Shown here: one piece after another, positions 1-11,699 of the stretch
How positions within the stretch are numbered: position 1 is the stretch's first letter
How the letters are laid out: each line of letters opens with the position of its first letter
NCBI RefSeq assembly: GCF_017562075.2
Contig: NC_054084.1
Coordinates: 40,039,697-40,103,696, forward strand
Direction: 5' to 3'
Length of the DNA stretch: 64,000 nucleotides
Source: Anopheles merus
Taxonomy: Eukaryota > Arthropoda > Insecta > Diptera > Culicidae
The notes under the pieces: model-generated
What the model saw: the letters and a program-made list of their open reading frames with translations, nothing else
Database searches by the model: none
Told to the model about the DNA's origin: nothing
Made by a program: the position numbers and the translations under genes

Positions 1-1597
1 TCATTTTTGCCATCTCCACTGTACACGTTAGAGCTTTTTATCCAAACATAAAGCACGTGAACATACATTTTCGGCTTTTGCTTATAACATACACACGCTT
101 TTCTTGATGCACACACAAACACGTACTTAGATAGACTTATATACACGCACTAAGAAATTAAACGACTTGCAGGAAGCTGTAAGATTGTTCCCTTATGAAT
201 GACCATGTTTTCGTACTTGGTTTAAAACCGTGTTATATAATTTGATAAGGCACGTAAGCTTTTATCTTCTTTACACCGACATTCTTATAAGGTATCAAAC
301 TTTTTTGAAACCACTAAGAAAACTCTTTTTTTTTTAAATTACAAAAACAAAAATCCCACTTTTACATGGAAATCACGCTCACACACTCACGGAATAGAGT
401 CGCGCCTTATCACTTGATCACGGTATAGAGAACGTTGTAAGTATGCAGCAATTAATGCACTTTTATTTTCACGATTCAGATAACAGACTGAAAGCGAAAT
501 CTTTTAGACACCGTGTATCCTAGAACCAGTCCCGAAAGCGGTCAAAGATAAACTAACGGGTAGTAACGATCACCGGAATAAAACCCGAATCACGATGTTC
601 ATTTCATTCGGTTGTATTTTTAGACGTAACGCAACGTTCAATCGTGAATGAACAAACCCCGAGCAAAAGCTCCGAATTGGAATGCGGTGAGAGCTTTCCG
701 CGCTTCATTCGCGAGTGTTCATTTTCGCTTCGGCAATTGTTCGGCCATTGTTCGACCATTTTCAAAGGCGCAGTTGCTCGTTGGTTTTCCCCTATCCCCT
801 CCCCTATTTTGGTTGATGCACCCGAAGACAGTATAAACGCCTATTTTCCTGCCACGCTACGAATGAATTTCGTGTTGGGGAGGGTGAGCTTTTCCGATTT
901 CGATATTGCATCGTTGCAACGTAGCGTGGCGACCGTCATTCCCGGGACAGCAATATGTACTGACAGGGAGAGCAGTCCGGTCATCACAAAAATAACAACA
1001 ATGCTTAGTCAGTCAGTGGGGCAAGCTGAACCAAATTGGAGATAGCGACAGCACTACAACAAATAATTTTACCGATATAATATGCAATCTAACTTTCTAC
1101 CCCAGAAAACAAACAAATGAAGGAAATTTGATGTGCGAGTGCCAAATGAGTGATATTTACATTTCGATGTCTTTATGGACATGATATGAAAAACTAACGA
1201 AGTTTCAGGACTTAATGAGCTTCCCAGTGATGTTTTATAATTACGTTCCAATCAATCTGAATGAATATAATATGATATAAATGATATAATTAATTTTAAC
1301 TGCAGAAAAAAGTAGAAACGCAGCATACGCTAGCATACATGTATCATTTTATATACAATTAGCTACTTGCTCTCACAATATAACTTTTAATAAACCCAAG
1401 ATAAAATACTAACCCATATATCAACTTAAAAGAATGCTTCATTGTTTGCAATCGATGGATTGTTGTATATAATTTACTTTTTGGCTAAAATTTCTTGCGT
1501 GGATAAGATTAAAATCTCGTAAATTCAAACGATTTCTCGCTCAAAATGACATTCGATGACATCTCACACGATTATTATCATCTCCGTTTTCTTGCCG
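1..1597. other. No gene seen; AT-rich intergenic or intronic sequence
   Basis: I see no recognisable coding exon, RNA gene or mobile element here. The largest open frame runs from 644 to 1045 on the plus strand (133 codons). It has no recognisable domain, and a second frame is open over the same bases. A perfect 11-base inverted repeat (GCCACGCTACG at 851-861 and its complement at 920-930) flanks a slightly GC-richer patch. It could form a stem or be the relic of a small inverted-repeat element, but I cannot assign it. Confidence 0.5.
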
Positions 1598-1620
1598 GTT
1601 AAGTTAAGTTAAGTTAAGTT
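1598..1620. repeat. (GTTAA)n microsatellite
   Basis: A pentanucleotide tandem repeat of about four and a half GTTAA units. It is a simple sequence repeat with no associated gene. Confidence 0.9.
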
Positions 1621-4600
1621 GAAATATCAAACAATATGTACTATTGAACAACATTTTTCACATCGGTGTGTCTCTACCTCTGATTGCCAAACCACAAAGG
1701 AAGACAACACACTTCATAATGGGAAAAAGCGAAAGATAAACTCAAGTACATAAATAAAGCTTTTCTTGTCTACGCAACGTCCACCGGTCGATACCAACAT
1801 TTTCTTCAGGTAGCTGTAGTTGGTCGGATATTTTCTATCACTGTTTCTCACTTCCCTTAGTTGGAAAGTGTTTTGCGTTGAACCTTGTTCCTTGTCTGGT
1901 TGCAACCATCAGCTTGTTTTCGGCCCATTAGCCAGCAAACCCTTACGGATCTGCTCTTGATGCCACACAGATGATGCGACGACAGTCCATATTATCAGCT
2001 GGTGGATCTTATCTGATTTTGGTTCTGTAATGGTGTTGAGCGATGGCCAAGCACACAAAAAGCAATGTCGACCGACAAAGAATGGGTGAAGCCCTTTCGG
2101 ATGGTTCAACACGACAGCTCAAATCTGATGGCAATCTATAAGTGGACTTAGAAGAGCTGCTACATTGATGCATCAAAAGTCCTAAACAAGACAAAGTTAG
2201 TAGAAATTCTACCGTAGAGGTAATCTGGTGTACAAAACTGTTAATATTAAAGATAAAGAATCATATTTGCATTGTTGCTTGAAAGCCATGCGTTATTGTA
2301 GTTTTTATATATTTTTAGTTTAATTGTTGATGCGTTATTCCATTTGTCTGCAATGTTTTCTGTGATTGGCTATGGTTAAAATATTTTTGGTAATTGTTTG
2401 TGCCTCTTTAAATTTTTAACACCATAGGCATTTTATGAGTTCATCTACTTTTAAAGAAAATGATTCCCTTATTTAAGTATCATTCGATAGTTGTTCAGTT
2501 ACACTTCATTTGTCTTTTAACTATCAATAACCTTTGGTCAGCTACCACTGTTTCTTCAGGGGAATGGTGTTTTTTATTGTGTTTTGTGCTACCTCCAAAT
2601 ATAAGGAATGATGCAGTGAAGGGTACGATTTCAAGTGGTTGTTAAATTTGGGCAGCCATAAGGATTTTTTATAGCGAACCATTGACTTTGAACGAGGGAA
2701 GCTTTTGCGTCCAGTGAATCATCATTGAACTAGGGAGCATGAATTTTATCTGATACTTGAAAACCGACTGGGGTCGTTTCGTATAAAGACATTTTGGAAG
2801 GTCGCATAAACAGGATCATTGATTTCGATTGACAGGTGAAGTACATCATCGTACTATTAAATGAAGAATGCATGGTCATAAAAAGGTACATTGATTGATC
2901 CCAAGCTCTGCAAGAACCGAGTCTAACTGTACTTGTTTAAAATACCATTGTGCAGGACAAAGTTGTTTGAATGACCATCGATTATATGGAGATAATTTTC
3001 ACCCGGAGCAAATTGTGCGGTGGTTTATCTGGATCAAGATCGCCATAAAATGTGTTATTATATCGGTTACTGTATAATCTAACATTATTCACTTAAATCG
3101 TCAAGAGAACTTGACCCATCTGTTAAGTACATTCAAATATGGAAAGGACAGTGGATAGCATAAAAGGGACAACATGGACTTTGTACGTCCTTTACATCAA
3201 TACATGAATAAATCCTGAACGCAGTCCAACTGGTCGCCCATGTGTATGATTACATGTATACATATTTCCTCAAAAGCTATTTTCAATTTTCCTACTAAAC
3301 ATGTCATAAGTACCTTCAACTTCACCTTTTTGTTGACATATTTTGTTTTGGCCAACAGTAATGAATTATAATTGTAAATAGGAAAACAATCAAAACAGTA
3401 CCACAACTGTCAGCTCAGTGCCAACGTTTGTCCCGCAAGCTTATACTCGCAACATCCGACACAAGTAGTCTTCAAAATCATTCAAAATCGATGCACGAGA
3501 ATGGCCAGTAGCAAAGTAAATGAATGACCTTAATAAGCAAAGCAAAATTGAATCTACTCTAAATCATAAAAAGTAATTTTAGACCACCCGAAACCATTGC
3601 AGCCTATGGCGTTTATTTTATCTATTTTATAAAAGTTTTTGGATCCTTGGGAAGAATGCTAATAAGTGGAGAACGTGCAGCACACTCAACCGCTTAAACC
3701 AAAAGCCAAATGGTTGTTGATAAGAAACAATTTAAGAAATGTTCAATATGAGAGGCTCCCACACTGTGGAAAGGCATCTTTTGCGGAGTGATTATTATTG
3801 TTTTTCTGTTCATTTCTTGCTGGTAGTATTTTTGTAAAATCAACAAGCATTTCTTAGTAGTTACTTGATGGGAGAGCAAAATATCTTATTTTGTACCAAC
3901 TCTAGAACAAGGAACGTTGCGTGGTATTACCATTTAAACATATAAAGTACGACCATGGTCTTTTGAAGTTTAGTGATTTATTTCAGTTGTAAAGTAAACG
4001 ATCGCATCCAATTAAAGATAAATTTTCTGCTTCGAAATGCCATGATGTGGACTGGCCAACTCAGCGCAACACAATTAAAAATTGGTCAACATAATAGAAA
4101 TGCTCTAAACTTTCAATAACCGATGTCAAATGTTCCGCTTCCAATCATAAATCGCATACTTTCACAGTGTGATGGAAAGATTTATAATCCCTTCGTACCC
4201 ACCTCTTGTTACAAAACACAATCTGCAAATAAACAACCGACACTTTGGTTCTATTTTCCCAGAGGTTCAAATCGTTCAGTAATTTGAGCATTCTTCTGGG
4301 GCTAACGGGGAAAATTTTCTAAGGGAAGTGCGAGGGTAAGAATTGTTTGCCAAATCAATTAGTTCTTTCCCTTTTTGCGTTCATCACCGGGACCGGACTG
4401 TTGGTGCTGGGAAGAACAGAAACCGATTCGCTATAGTGGTAGAGCTGTACTAAGGGCGCCTGCCTGTTATTATGTCCCAGCCCGTTTTTGAAAGGATGTT
4501 TGTCCCTGTGGTATTATTGCGATTTTTATTGTTATGTTTAAACACTACGGGTGGAAACTGGCAGCCAGGAGGTTGCGGAAACGGGTGAATGAGAAGGGTG

Positions 4601-5841
4601 GTTGAATGATTTTATTTAATTTGCTTTCCCGCTACCACGCACCATGCGGCAAGCACTCCCATGCCCATAATTTCCAAAACAACCCAAAAACAATTTCCTG
4701 CTTGCTTGTTTTCTTGCTAATCGATTTAAGCACCTTCATTTTGTTCAGCCCCTACAGGAATAGAGTCTCCCGCCTGGTCTCCAGTCCCTTGCCGCAAGAA
4801 TCACTGAACCAGACTGTGTTATTTGTTATCTTCATTAGCCATTTGCCGGATCGAACATGAAGCGGCTATTTGGAAAGAGGATATAGCCATTTTCATACCG
4901 CTTCAGTCTCTCCAGCAGTGCTCCGGCCATGCCAGATTCGATCTCTGTTTCGATTTGATCATACTCCCAACAGTTCGCTGTCTAAAGTGTCGAGTGCCAT
5001 TAAACCTAATAAGCCAAACGAACTGATAATTATGTAATTGGAGCAATCTTGAGTGCAAGTGGTGTTTTCACGATCTTTTTACATCCAATTTTCCCTTCAG
5101 TGTAAACGCGAAAAAATCTTCCTTTTCATGCGAATTTCCCGCACTGACAGGACAGGTCCGTGCCGTTTCGAGATGCTACTTCGTGGAACCGTCACAAACT
5201 ACGGCGAAGCGTCACGAGGAATATGAAAGAGGGTTCAATTTGTTTGTGTCGAGTACGATTTTGTTCCGCCAAGATGATATTCAAACGGCAGATCCAAGAT
5301 AGTGGGGGTAAAAATGTACTAGATGAGTAAATAAAATAACACTGTTCGCAATAATTGATACAGAGGATAGGGTGCTCACGATGCGGACAACGTTGGCTGG
5401 CAATTTCCTTAATTTTCAGTAATTGAAATCGCTACGCCAATAACTAGATCTGCCTGATAGGGCTAATAACGCAGACCAGTGAGTTGATTAGATCGGTTAA
5501 CGTTGGCTCCCAGTTGAGTGAGCTGAAAAATGTCCTACAGGTATCATTTTAGCTACCTCCATAATACAGTTCAAACATGGCAAATGTGTTATCAAGAAAA
5601 TTTTAATTAAATTGTCTCATGTTTGATCTACGATATTCAGGTTTTTATTAATTGATTTTCATTTTTTTCCAATTCAGCGTAGTTAAACAAATAAATTAAT
5701 AGATGTATCTCTCGATGTTTTTTGGACGGTAAACGTGTATGTTTTTCATTTTTCATATTTTCTTAAACAACGGTATTTTTTTATATAGAGATATATAGAT
5801 TTTTACATTTTTGCTGTGTTGTGACTATACATAAAGTTCAT
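1621..5841. other. No gene seen; AT-rich sequence
   Basis: Only short, overlapping chance open frames are present (none above about 85 codons). None has a recognisable domain, and none is joined to another by convincing splice sites. I see no tRNA-like box A and box B pair, terminal inverted repeat or tandem array. The 3' part, about 5700-5841, is T-rich and probably includes the 3' untranslated tail of the minus-strand retrotransposon fragment that follows, but its end cannot be placed. Confidence 0.5.
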
Positions 5842-6450
5842 TTAAATTTTCTTATGAATGTTAATCGCTTTCAAAACATTCAGTACGTTATTTTCATTTT
5901 CGTCTCTGTTTGCTAACACCTCATCGATATTGTTCCCTAAATTGAAAATTTCCCTTTCTTTATTGTATCCAGTACATTATGTTAGAAATATGTTTTATTG
6001 TTGGTACCATTCCACAAAAGCTGCATTTTACAGGATCACTTTTTGTTAGTTGGTGGATATGATTAAGACGTGTGTGTCCTATCCAAATTCTAGTCAAAAT
6101 CGCTTGCTCGTGATGGTTTTAATTTTTAGATTTATATGGTGTAACGTTACCTTTTATTAATCTAAGTTAATTTTCTTTTCAACTAAACCATTCGTATTGC
6201 CAGGTCTGATAGATGGTTATCTTTGCCCAATTTACCATTTCCTTTCTCAACAAAGCATTTTCTTGCTCATGGCTCTGTTTGCAACCCTCGTTTGCTGCCA
6301 TGTCTGCCTCTTCATTCCCTTTTATTCTACAGTGTCCTGGAATCCAACAAAAGGTTGTTCTTGTGGAGGTCGGAAGGTTTTCCAGTATCTGAATATATTG
6401 GTCTTTAGAGTTTCCGCACTCAAGCGCCTCCAATAGACCAGCACAGAACT
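5842..6450 (-). pseudogene. Non-LTR retrotransposon ORF2 C-terminal fragment (RNase H plus Cys-rich tail)
   Basis: This is the decayed 3' end of a LINE-type polyprotein read on the minus strand. From about 6450 down to 6180 an open frame carries the end of an RNase H domain, with the signature WIPGHCRIKGNEEAD at about 6346-6302 followed by MAANEG. After a stop and at least one frameshift, another frame at about 6082-6059 gives IGHTRLNH. Next comes a Cys/His knuckle, CSFCGMVPTIKH, at about 6025-5990, the tail typical of insect LINEs that carry RNase H. After one further shift the frame ends at a stop at 5842-5844 preceded by a Lys/Ile-rich end. Endonuclease and reverse-transcriptase parts are missing, so this is a fragment. 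The RNase H homology breaks off where a SINE begins at about 6451. The clade (I, Outcast, Loa or similar) is not resolved. The fragment is certainly inactive. Confidence 0.88.
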
Positions 6451-6570
6451 GATAGGACTAATTATCCTGTTATGGAAATAAAAAAGTTACTGAAAGCCGA
6501 GCTCCAGCTCCGAGTGGTACAGATAGGTCTTGACCAACAACGGTTGCAGTGCCAAAGAAGAAGAAAAAGA
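6451..6570 (+). mobile_element. SINE, 3' part (tRNA head missing), GAA-rich tail
   Basis: The central body (GATAGGACTAATTATCCTG) and 3' body (GTGGTACAGATAGGTCTTGA, then CAACGGTTG) match the minus-strand SINEs at 58791-58990 and 52637-52797. It ends in an AAGAAGAAGAAAAAGA tail. The tRNA-like head with boxes A and B is absent, so this copy is 5'-truncated, as is common for reverse-transcribed insertions. It abuts the RNase H fragment exactly. I could not see a target-site duplication. Confidence 0.8.
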
Positions 6571-6690
6571 TTCTGTTTATAAATTACACCCTATATCAAT
6601 AACCTCAAGATAGGACAAAAATACATTCCAAACTCAAATGTACAAAACCCAGCACTACCTTTGTGAATAAATATTGATCTGATTACAATG

Positions 6691-7645
6691 CACAGTGGGT
6701 AACGCCCATACAAACGCCGTGATGAAAATCAATTCCTCGTGCTATTGCAGTTTTTCGTCATTCTATACAATTGCTCTTACCATACAGGGCAGTCGTATAC
6801 TAAAATCGTCAAAACAGCGAATAAGAAATAATAATTATCGCTCACAACATTGTACTATTGCGTAGAAGTCAACAGCATTAACAACAATTGTTAGGAATTA
6901 AAACGAAGGCGGAATAAGTTTCTTACTGAAAATGAATTTTTAACGTATTACGCACTAGAAAAGTTGTGTTTTTCATGGTGGGGTTTGAAAAAAACTGATT
7001 CCTATCTTGCGACCTTTTTTGAACTGTTTTTCCTCTCTTAAGCTTTGTTTTTTGCCTGTTTGTTTCAAATGCCCGTTTATGACAGGTAGTTTGATACTGG
7101 TGTTGTATGGCTCATACAACAACACGTCAAAATCACTCGCGCTATTTTCAAGATAAAGTTTAATAATTTTCGGGGTCGCAGATGGTCGCAGCTAATTTTA
7201 ACGACAAAAAGTAGGAAAAATGTTGATCTTTCTTATGATATACAACTCACGAATCATAAAAAAAATCACTCTCCAAAATGAAAATATCCAAAAATTCAGC
7301 AGTGATGTTTGTTTTCAATCATTTATGAACTTCAAAAACAAGTTTTTGCCAAATATTCATACATAACATCAAAGTATAACAAAAAACCTTTCCAACGACA
7401 TATTAATTATCAAAATCTAACAATCATGTACTAAAATATTACGGTTTATGTTCAATCGAAAAATAGCTCAAATTTTGACAAAAAACACAAAGTTTGTACT
7501 TTGATGGCCTATAGCTCAGTAAGTTTAAGATAAAAACGTAAAATATTTTGGTTTCAACTAAGTTTTTATTTTAAGAAAATGTTTATGGTGTTAACCGGCG
7601 ACAAAGTTGGTTTTTCGATTTTTATACAGGCGTTTGCCCAATGTG
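6691..7645 (+). mobile_element. Transib-like non-autonomous DNA transposon, copy A
   Basis: The 955 bp element has imperfect terminal inverted repeats: CACAGTGGGTAACGCCCATA at the left, and, complemented, CACATTGGGCAAACGCC at the right. Known Transib elements start with CACWATG-type ends and make 5 bp target duplications. Here the left flank is CAATG and the right flank CAATA, a 4 of 5 match, consistent with that but not proof. No transposase coding is visible, so it would be non-autonomous. About the first 565 bp recur inverted at 11700-12264, which supports a genuine mobile family. The superfamily is inferred from the ends only; the repeat itself is well supported. Confidence 0.72.
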
Positions 7646-8318
7646 CAATAGCAAGTCCCTTTCTACCTGCCTTCCTGCAATGCCCATCCTACATCTATCG
7701 ACTTGTCATTTGATGAATTTGATTATGTCCCTCCACCCTTAGTAAGGTCTCTAAACGTTAACGTTTCCTGAAAAGAACCCCCCCCCCCCTTGAGGGTTTC
7801 TATGATCGCCTGGGTGATTACGTGTCTTAAAGTCCGCTTTAAACAGCTTTATGCCATTTCGGCCCATGTCAACGAAACACTGATCTACTGCGACGGTGAT
7901 CGACGACCAATATGATGTGTAAGTACGATCATTATGTTACATGGCAAGCATCACGTTACATAGTATCTATAATTGAACGCATTTCAATGCGTAGTCAGGA
8001 GTCCATCCTGACTGATTATCTTGTTACAAAATGATACTTCGAGATTAGAATGCGTTTGGTCGGTATGGTTACTTAATAGCAATTTTAGTATTTAGGCCAA
8101 TTTACAGTAATAGCTGAAGTCCAATACTTGTTTCAAAGCATGTTCAGCTACTTTAATGGTCGAACGGGGTTCCATTCTTATTAGGAGAGTTTCTCACAGC
8201 GAATAAACCTACATAAAACTAATGAGTAGGAAAAGTATTAGGTCGTTACAACAACGTAAGGTCGCTAATCCATTTAGGAGAAGCATAGAGTAGGTCATTT
8301 TCTTATCCTGCCAATTTA

Positions 8319-8393
<75 letters not shown>

Positions 8394-9707
8394 CTTTCTT
8401 TCTCTCTTTCCCACTCTCGTTTTATATTTCTGTATCTTTTTCTTCTTTCTTGCAATGATTATCATTTTTGTTGATTTTCTCACTTCCTAGAGTCTACAAT
8501 AGTTCATAAGGTTAAGTCTACCTCACTATTTTTGGAAAAATATCATAAAATTTTTTTCAGAACATTTACTTTAATTGACTTTCGAAAGGGTAATACGCCT
8601 GTGAAAAAAATATTTTTGGAAAAATGTCTCAATTATATTTGAACAGAGATGAATCAGTTCATTGACCATGAACAAAACACAAAAATCAATCGATCTCTTC
8701 GACAATCATCCCATCGTCAACGAGGAATCGGTGATAGAAAGGACATTTTAAGTTCAAAATCTCTCATTCGGTACTCTTTGCTATCTTGTTAAGCTTTTTC
8801 CATCATCCGTTACTGTAGGCTCAAGTGCAGTGACAAAATAATAGGGCCTATCGGTCACTCGCTGGTCTGCTCTCCCTTCCTTTTGTGACTATCGCTTGTG
8901 CACCAATACAGACATTGCATTTATAATACGAACCATTATCGTTTGTCAGCAAACCAAAAAACTATTCAAACGGTCACTGGTAGTACGTTCAAAAACAACA
9001 AATCCCACCAAAACCAATGCTCCACCGCATGCAAGCTAGGCGAGCAATTAAAAGCCACCTGTACCGTAGGTCCATTTTTGAGAAAAAAACGAAAGCAAAC
9101 ATCAATCGTGGAATGAATGACGATCGCACCACCGCCAAATGACGGTGATGGCGAAGAACGGCAAAGACGCACCATGACGAAAACTCAAAATTTTTAAGAA
9201 AAAAAAAACATTCAAAAATTGTGGCCAATAGTATCGCATCTCGAAATTCACGACTGCATTTCGGAATTCCAAACTATTTTCCCAGCGTCCGGTCATTCAA
9301 TCAAATTTCATATATATTTGTTTTCAAAAATGAATCCATACTTCCGAACGATTTTTTCATAAATGGTGGAATATACGTTTCATTTCTTTCATTCGTTGTA
9401 CCTGTAATTCAATGCACAGGGAGTCAAATCTGTTCACCATCGGGAGCTCGTATGAAGAGCCCAGGAACAATCCTATTGTGGCTTCACTGTCCAACAGAGG
9501 GAAACAGCTAGCACCTGCATAAAATGATTGCTCCGCTACGTGTGCTTTATCACGACCAATAACATAAACGAAAGCCGTCCACACGTAGCTCAAAGAGCCT
9601 ACAATCCAGCAAACTGTTTGTGACGGAGCCAACAGCCGATTTTGAAATATGATGAATTTCATCCACGGGCAACTGGGGTATGACTTACCAAATTGGTAAA
9701 ATGAAAT
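7646..9707. other. No gene seen; simple repeats and one short hairpin
   Basis: This stretch holds a C12 run (7778-7789), the CT-rich tract listed separately, and a perfect 8 bp hairpin at 7993-8013 (AGTCAGGA, loop GTCCA, TCCTGACT). Overlapping short open frames around 8900-9660 run on both strands and look like chance. No domain, tRNA or transposon ends were recognised. Confidence 0.5.
8320..8410. repeat. (CT)n microsatellite, imperfect
   Basis: About 90 bp of CT repeats, interrupted by TTT at a few points and decaying into CTTT-rich sequence at its right end. Simple sequence. Confidence 0.95.
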
Positions 9708-9715
9708 ATCTCAAC

Positions 9716-10327
9716 TAGGCATGGGCAAAAAGAGCGGGAATCATAAGGTTCGCTCGCTCCGATAAGTGAGCGGGCGCTCGCAGCTCTTCATTCCAGAAAA
9801 ATATGATTCGTTCGCTTGCATAAAAACATTTAAAAAAGCTCGTTTGAAACTAGTTGCCCCGAGAAAAAAAAATCAAAATCTAAAATACTGTCGGACTTAC
9901 ATGGAATGTAAATAGTTGCATGTTAAAACAACAAATATTTTTATTATGGTCAAGTAAACCTAAAACTCAAATTAACGTTATAAAAAAAAAAAAACATCAC
10001 AAGCTACTGTCGTCGACTTAGACTGCCTATTCGAAACACCCGTATAAAACATCGTAGAGCGCGAGCGCATCGTATGTGAAAAACACTGAGAAAAACAGCC
10101 TGGCCTGCAAGCGCACTGCTTGTCCAAAATACGTAGCGAGGAGATCAGGGTAGCTCGCGAGCGGCGTTTTTGTTCAAGCTAGGTCCAAAATGTTTCATTG
10201 GGTATATTCTGTCCAATTAAAAGTGTGGCTAGCGCGATCGGACGAATCACTGCTCGCCCGTGATTCGCAGTAAGCAAAAGGGCCAGCTCGCTCGAATCGC
10301 TGCAAAGAATCATTTTGCCCATGTCTA
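9716..10327. mobile_element. hAT-type non-autonomous element with 8 bp target duplication
   Basis: The 612 bp element is bounded by terminal inverted repeats TAGGCATGGGCAAAAAGA and, complemented from the right, TAGACATGGGCAAAATGA (16 of 18 identical). It is flanked on both sides by the perfect 8 bp direct repeat ATCTCAAC (9708-9715 and 10328-10335). TAG-type ends with an 8 bp duplication are the hallmark of the hAT superfamily. The subterminal zones are packed with GAGC/GCTC motifs (for example GCTCGCTC near the left end and GCTCGCTCG near the right), plausible transposase-binding repeats. No transposase open frame is present, so mobility would have needed a partner element. The intact duplication suggests insertion without later rearrangement. 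Confidence 0.92.
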
Positions 10328-10335
10328 ATCTCAAC

Positions 10336-11555
10336 AGAATCAGCGCTGGTGTATTACCAAACAAACGAATACGTTTTGTCGGTTTTGGCACCAGTGTACA
10401 CACACCCGGCGTGACAGCCAGGCGTCGTTAACCAGTTTGAAGTCATGGTTGCATGGAACGTAAATTACCATTCTCCTGTATTGCGAACGTAACGAGCTAC
10501 ATTCACATGTACCACATTGGTTCGTTTCTGAAACCTGACATTAATGCTCCATGGAACATTAGCTACGTAACCGCTTGCTTAGCATTCAAATCATTCTCTT
10601 TCATTAATCTTATTTCTTGCATAAGTACAACACCATGTGGTTGTGTGAGATGGGATTAATAATGGGTTTCTGATAAAAAAAAAATTTAATGATTCCGGCT
10701 GCAGCATAACTTTGCTATAATACTGCGCATAAAATTCCATGTTTGTCGAATGTTTTACTATTTCTCTTACGTGCCCTCTACCATCTTACCGATCGACTTG
10801 ATTACTTGTGTTGCGTGACAAATAGTCACTCTGTACTGCGAAATCCTCTTTCGTTTCGTACCACAGCACGGTTATCCACCGGAAAACGCATACGAGTAAA
10901 CCATTAAAACTTACCTGCATCTCCTTGCACTATAGTGCAGAGACTTGGTCCCATGGTTCTACAAGTTCAAGGACACAACGATTTGTCAAGCGTCAACGCG
11001 TCATCGCAATGCTTACCTGTGAACGAGCGCAAGAAAACGAATGTGTCAGTGGGTCGATAGGTTTTTTACCTGTGTGCGTGTGGATGAAAAATGGTGGCGA
11101 CGATGTGAAGGATTGCATTAAGCAGTTTAACCGTTGCTAAAGCGTCCATGTACACTCGCGATATGCATGAGCGCAGTGAAAATGGAGGTCAAACAAATGA
11201 TTCTCATGATTGCTGGAGGGGCTTAGAATGCGTTTGCCAAGGTTTGAAAACATGTACATTATTTTTTCCTGCTGCAATTACAGTACTTGTATAAATAAGC
11301 ACAGCGATGGAATCGAGAACAATCGGTTTAAGCTCCTCAATAGCCTAGTATCAGATGCTAAAATTTACAATCGAAATTTTGTACAGGTTATGAAGAAATC
11401 GATAGATTTTCAGATTTTTACTGAATGTTGGGAAATTGAGCATAGAAATTAAATTGAAATCATTATGTTTCTCTTTTTGTAAATAAGTATAAGCTTAAAT
11501 GTTATTTAGTGTCAAAATAAAACAATGTTTTTATCGCTGGCTTAGTTAAAAAACT
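10336..11555. other. No gene established; cluster of minus-strand splice-donor-like sites
   Basis: No mobile element or RNA gene was recognised. On the minus strand three CAG|GTAA sites lie within 160 bp, with putative introns starting at 10914 (CAG|GTAAGT), 11016 (CAG|GTAAGC) and 11069 (CAG|GTAAAA). A minus-strand ATG at 10954 in a good context (AACCATGG) opens a 13-codon frame reaching the first donor. I found no matching downstream exon: the best acceptor below it leads quickly to a stop. I therefore do not call a gene. Confidence 0.4.
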
Positions 11556-11692
11556 GGCCGGTATCGTAGTACAGTCGTCAACTCGTGCGACTTAACAACA
11601 TGCCCGTCATGGGTTCAATCCCCAAATGGACCGCGCCGCCATACGTAGGACTGACTATCCTGCTATGGGGGGGGAATCAATAAGTCACTGAC
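11556..11692 (+). mobile_element. SINE, tRNA-like head and body, tail missing
   Basis: This copy shows the tRNA-derived head best. A box A-like segment (GTAGTACAGTCGTCAACTCG) is followed about 40 bp on by a box B-like GGTTCAATCCC. The family body follows (TACGTAGGACTGACTATCC) and ends at AATCAATAAGTCACTG. The usual GTGGTACAGG...AAGAAGAA tail is absent; sequence of the inverted Transib-like copy starts a few bases later. Loss of the 3' end is unusual for a SINE and points to a deletion or recombination at about 11693-11700 rather than incomplete reverse transcription. It resembles SINE200 of An. gambiae from memory only. Confidence 0.85.
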
Positions 11693-11699
11693 TCGATTT

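Noticed and set aside
644..1045. 133-codon plus-strand open frame
   Set aside because: No domain, overlapping open frame in another register, and no promoter or splice evidence.
11556..11640. tRNA gene (box A and box B present)
   Set aside because: No cloverleaf pairs up, the same head recurs at other sites joined to the same SINE body, and the body follows directly. It is a tRNA-derived SINE head.
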